From Lachnospiraceae bacterium (GTDB lineage: Bacteria > Bacillota > Clostridia > Lachnospirales > Lachnospiraceae), in the NCBI GenBank assembly GCA_024404675.1, contig JAKSPO010000001.1:248001-312000 (forward strand): a DNA stretch of 64,000 bases, read 5' to 3'. The notes beneath the pieces are model-generated. The model was not told the DNA's origin, did not search any database, and saw only the letters and a program-made list of their open reading frames with translations. Positions 61,718 to 64,000 of this stretch are shown here, piece by piece. Numbering within the stretch: position 1 is the stretch's first letter; each line of letters starts with the position of its first letter. A program made the position numbers and the translations under genes.

Positions 61718-62605
61718 TTAATGAATCGGTGCGGAATCCTCTTCGTCATCCGCAAGATAATCCTTCTTCAGATCCGTAACAATCAGTACCGTAGACAAAT
61801 GCTCGAAGTCTACAACCGGTGTCAGATAACCGTTCTTCGTAAGTCCGTCGTTCTCACTTTGAATATTGGAGATGTAGCCAATCAGGATATTCGGCAGATA
61901 TTTCTCACTAAGCGGGGAGGTGTAAACCTTATAGTTGTTCTTCGCCTCCGAGTTAATGGAAAGGTCTCGAATCTCGATATAACCGATTGAAAGCATCTCA
62001 AGGTTACCGCATACGATACAGTCATCGTTCGTTTTGGTAACGATTGCACTGACGTAGTTATTATCGTCGATAACGGAACGAACGACCGAATAGTTCGAAC
62101 CAACCTCTGTGATAATGCCGACAAGTCCGCTTCCGGCAAGTACATTCATATCGACCTTAATACCGTCCTTATAGCCCTTATCAAGGGTAAATCTCGCATA
62201 GTAACCGCTTGAGTCCTTTGCGATAATATTGGCGCCGACCGTATTATAATCCTTATAATTGTCGGAAAGTGACAGTAGCTGCTTGATTCTTTCAAAATCG
62301 TAAAGCGACTGCTCAATCTCTTCCTTCTCACGGGCGAGACGGCCATTTTCCTCTTGGAGCCTTGCAATCTCCTTTTGCAAGGTTTCTACCTCTTCAAAAT
62401 TATCGATTGCATTGTTGATGCTGTTACCGATTGTGGTAATACCCTTCTGCAAGGGAACCACAAAGGAATTAAGCCTCGTTCGAATCGGTGTAAACACATT
62501 ATCGAACTTATAGGAGAAGAAAATCATGAATACGCATACCATCGTCATGATAAGTAGTACATAACGCGGCTCAATATCATATTTCGGCTTTTCACGCTCT
62601 TTCAC
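61718..62605 (-). CDS. mreC: Rod-shape protein MreC
   Basis: 295 residues. One N-terminal transmembrane helix (about 13-31), coiled coil (about 62-105) and the beta-rich periplasmic-type domain (GANIIAKDSSGYYARFTLDKGYKDGIKVDMNVLAGSGLVGII). Scaffold of the elongasome outside the membrane. Confidence 0.94.
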   Translation of the reverse strand: MKEREKPKYDIEPRYVLLIMTMVCVFMIFFSYKFDNVFTPIRTRLNSFVVPLQKGITTIGNSINNAIDNFEEVETLQKEIARLQEENGRLAREKEEIEQSLYDFERIKQLLSLSDNYKDYNTVGANIIAKDSSGYYARFTLDKGYKDGIKVDMNVLAGSGLVGIITEVGSNYSVVRSVIDDNNYVSAIVTKTNDDCIVCGNLEMLSIGYIEIRDLSINSEAKNNYKVYTSPLSEKYLPNILIGYISNIQSENDGLTKNGYLTPVVDFEHLSTVLIVTDLKKDYLADDEEDSAPIH

Positions 62606-62642
62606 TATATCCTCTCCTTTCGTTCAAAATTGATATATTTCA

Positions 62643-63674
62643 TTAAAAATAATCGTCGGCAATCGCCTGCTTTAAGCTGATTGCGTAACGCTCGTAGTAT
62701 TTGTCTTCAATAATTTTCGCAAGACCGTTCATAACCGTCATCAGACCGTAATCACATACCGTAACCTTGTTGCCGATATTGGTTTTAAACAGAAAGTCCA
62801 TCCCCGGAAGGCATGCGCACCCACCGGTCACATAGATTCCGTTATGATATACATCCGCAGCAATCTCCGGCGGCGTACGGTCGAGAATGACACGAATACT
62901 CTCGAAAATTGTCTGCATCTGCTCGGAAACTGCGGTATTGATCAGCTCGGAATCGATCTCTCGCTCCCTCGGAAGACCGGTAACCAGATCTCTGCCGTAG
63001 GCAACCACGGAATCCACCTTCTTCTCCGTGAAGGAAGCAAGCTTCAGCTTCAGATCCTCCGCCATCTTCTTACCAATCAAAAGATTATACTTCTTACGAA
63101 TCAGATTGATGATTGCTTCGTTAAATGCATTGCCGCCGACGGGCAGCAGCTTACTGAACATGATTCCGCCAAGGCTGATTACCGTAATCTCGGTCGTATC
63201 GGCACCGATATTGACCATCATCGTGCCCTGCGAATTGATGATATCGATTCCCGCACCGATTGCGTCGGCAATCGGCTTTTCTACCAGTCGAATCTTCTTC
63301 GGGCGAACGATTGTGCCGTCTACGAGATCGTAAAATGCCTTCTTCTCCACCTCGGTAATATCCGCCGGCACCGCAATATAAAAATCCGCCCCGCGAAACT
63401 TACCGAATATTCTTGTAAGATCAAGGAATATACAGTTAAGAAGCGCTGTCATTGTCTGAAAGCTTGCAATAACGCCGTGGGATATCGGGAACTGCACATC
63501 GATATAATCAGGGGTCTTACCGTACATCTCAAAGGCCTCGTCACCGATAGCAAGAATGCTCTTCTTTTTGCCAAAGGCAATGACGCTCTTCTGGTTGTAA
63601 ACGACACCCTGTCCCTTACGATAGATTTTCGTAGAATCCGTTCCGAAATCAATTCCGAAGATTTTCGAAGCCAT
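62643..63674 (-). CDS. mreB: Rod-shape actin homologue MreB
   Basis: 343 residues. Actin-fold phosphate motifs GIDFGTDSTKIY and NIGADTTEITVISLGG; AVPADITEVEKKAF; YVTGGCACLPGM. Forms membrane-associated filaments that guide wall synthesis. An 18-bp gap separates it from radC, so radC and mreBCD are probably one transcript. It has no N-terminal membrane helix. Confidence 0.94.
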   Translation of the reverse strand: MASKIFGIDFGTDSTKIYRKGQGVVYNQKSVIAFGKKKSILAIGDEAFEMYGKTPDYIDVQFPISHGVIASFQTMTALLNCIFLDLTRIFGKFRGADFYIAVPADITEVEKKAFYDLVDGTIVRPKKIRLVEKPIADAIGAGIDIINSQGTMMVNIGADTTEITVISLGGIMFSKLLPVGGNAFNEAIINLIRKKYNLLIGKKMAEDLKLKLASFTEKKVDSVVAYGRDLVTGLPREREIDSELINTAVSEQMQTIFESIRVILDRTPPEIAADVYHNGIYVTGGCACLPGMDFLFKTNIGNKVTVCDYGLMTVMNGLAKIIEDKYYERYAISLKQAIADDYF

Positions 63675-63692
63675 ACAAACCTCACTAACTAA

Positions 63693-64000
63693 TTAAACTG
63701 AATCATTAAAACTGTAAAAGCAGTTATCACCGAATATAATATGATCCGTCATCGGAAGCTCAAGCATATCCCCTAACGAACGAATTCGGTTCGTTAATTC
63801 CCGATCGTCTCTGCTTGGTGACGGATCGCCGCTTGGATGATTGTGCATCAGAACAAAGGATACTGCCTGATTTCTGAGAGCAATCCGAAAGATATCTCTT
63901 GGCGCAACCGGCGAATAATTCACCGTTCCCCTTGCTACAACCACCTCGCGAATACGTCTTAGCTTATTGTCTAAAAGAAGAAGCCAGACCTCTTCCTGCG
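63693..64000 (-). CDS. radC: RadC/JAMM-domain protein (5' end outside window)
   Basis: Only the last 102 residues are visible; the frame is open to the right edge (EEVWLLLLDNKLRRIREVVVARG). JAMM metal motif HNHPSGDPSPSRDD is intact. RadC is a conserved protein of unclear function, not a proven DNA-repair enzyme. Commonly next to mreB. Confidence 0.93.
   Translation of the reverse strand, partial: QEEVWLLLLDNKLRRIREVVVARGTVNYSPVAPRDIFRIALRNQAVSFVLMHNHPSGDPSPSRDDRELTNRIRSLGDMLELPMTDHIIFGDNCFYSFNDSV

Noticed and set aside
1-64000. tRNA or rRNA genes
   Set aside because: No cloverleaf-like conserved TTCGA arm contexts or rRNA signatures were noticed in the intergenic gaps, which are mostly under 300 bp.

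Overview
This window looks like chromosomal DNA from a low-to-mid GC Gram-positive anaerobe of the class Clostridia, most likely family Lachnospiraceae. The signs are strong Shine-Dalgarno sites, TTG/GTG starts, Prp plus an N-terminally extended L27, a CGAAC/GTTCG LexA box, a SepF-DivIVA division cluster and consensus sigma-A promoters with 17-bp spacers. I found no phage, insertion sequence, CRISPR array, tRNA or rRNA.

Layout, left part (mostly + strand): a truncated cysteine-rich surface protein; maf; the arginine operon argCJBD; a competence/envelope operon (comEA, two-component system, GerMN lipoprotein, comEC); pssA, holA, rny; aspartate aminotransferase and proC; pyrimidine-nucleoside phosphorylase; a metallophosphoesterase with scpA and scpB; and a SWIM/SNF2 helicase. 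Two minus-strand zinc-ribbon paralogues follow, one of them a very long acidic, repeat-bearing protein. Next is the radical SAM / DUF2344 / RNase G / L21 / Prp / L27 / Obg / YhbY / NadD / YqeK / RsfS run, two tandem paralogous lipoproteins, the divergent lexA/yneA-like SOS pair with four operator-like sites, ttcA, and a MoxR-DUF58-transglutaminase operon.

Layout, right part (all - strand from about 46.3 kb): a XerS-like single tyrosine recombinase with a 38-bp near-perfect palindrome just outside its promoter; an orphan BlaI-type repressor with four palindromes across its promoter and leader; a DUF4143-type ATPase, rluD, lspA, divIVA, sepF, yggS and a HlyD-like membrane protein; a small P-loop protein; then the cell-shape operon radC-mreBCD-mrdA-minC-rodA-dacA, read toward lower coordinates. 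MinC here lacks adjacent minD/minE, and PBP2 carries a roughly 250-residue insertion.

The switch of coding strand at 46.33 kb, from rightward to leftward genes, coincides with the XerS-like gene and its palindrome. This is the arrangement expected where two replication forks meet, so the palindrome is a candidate dif site. That hypothesis, the zinc-ribbon pair, the competence-linked two-component operon and the BlaI promoter palindromes are the points most worth checking.
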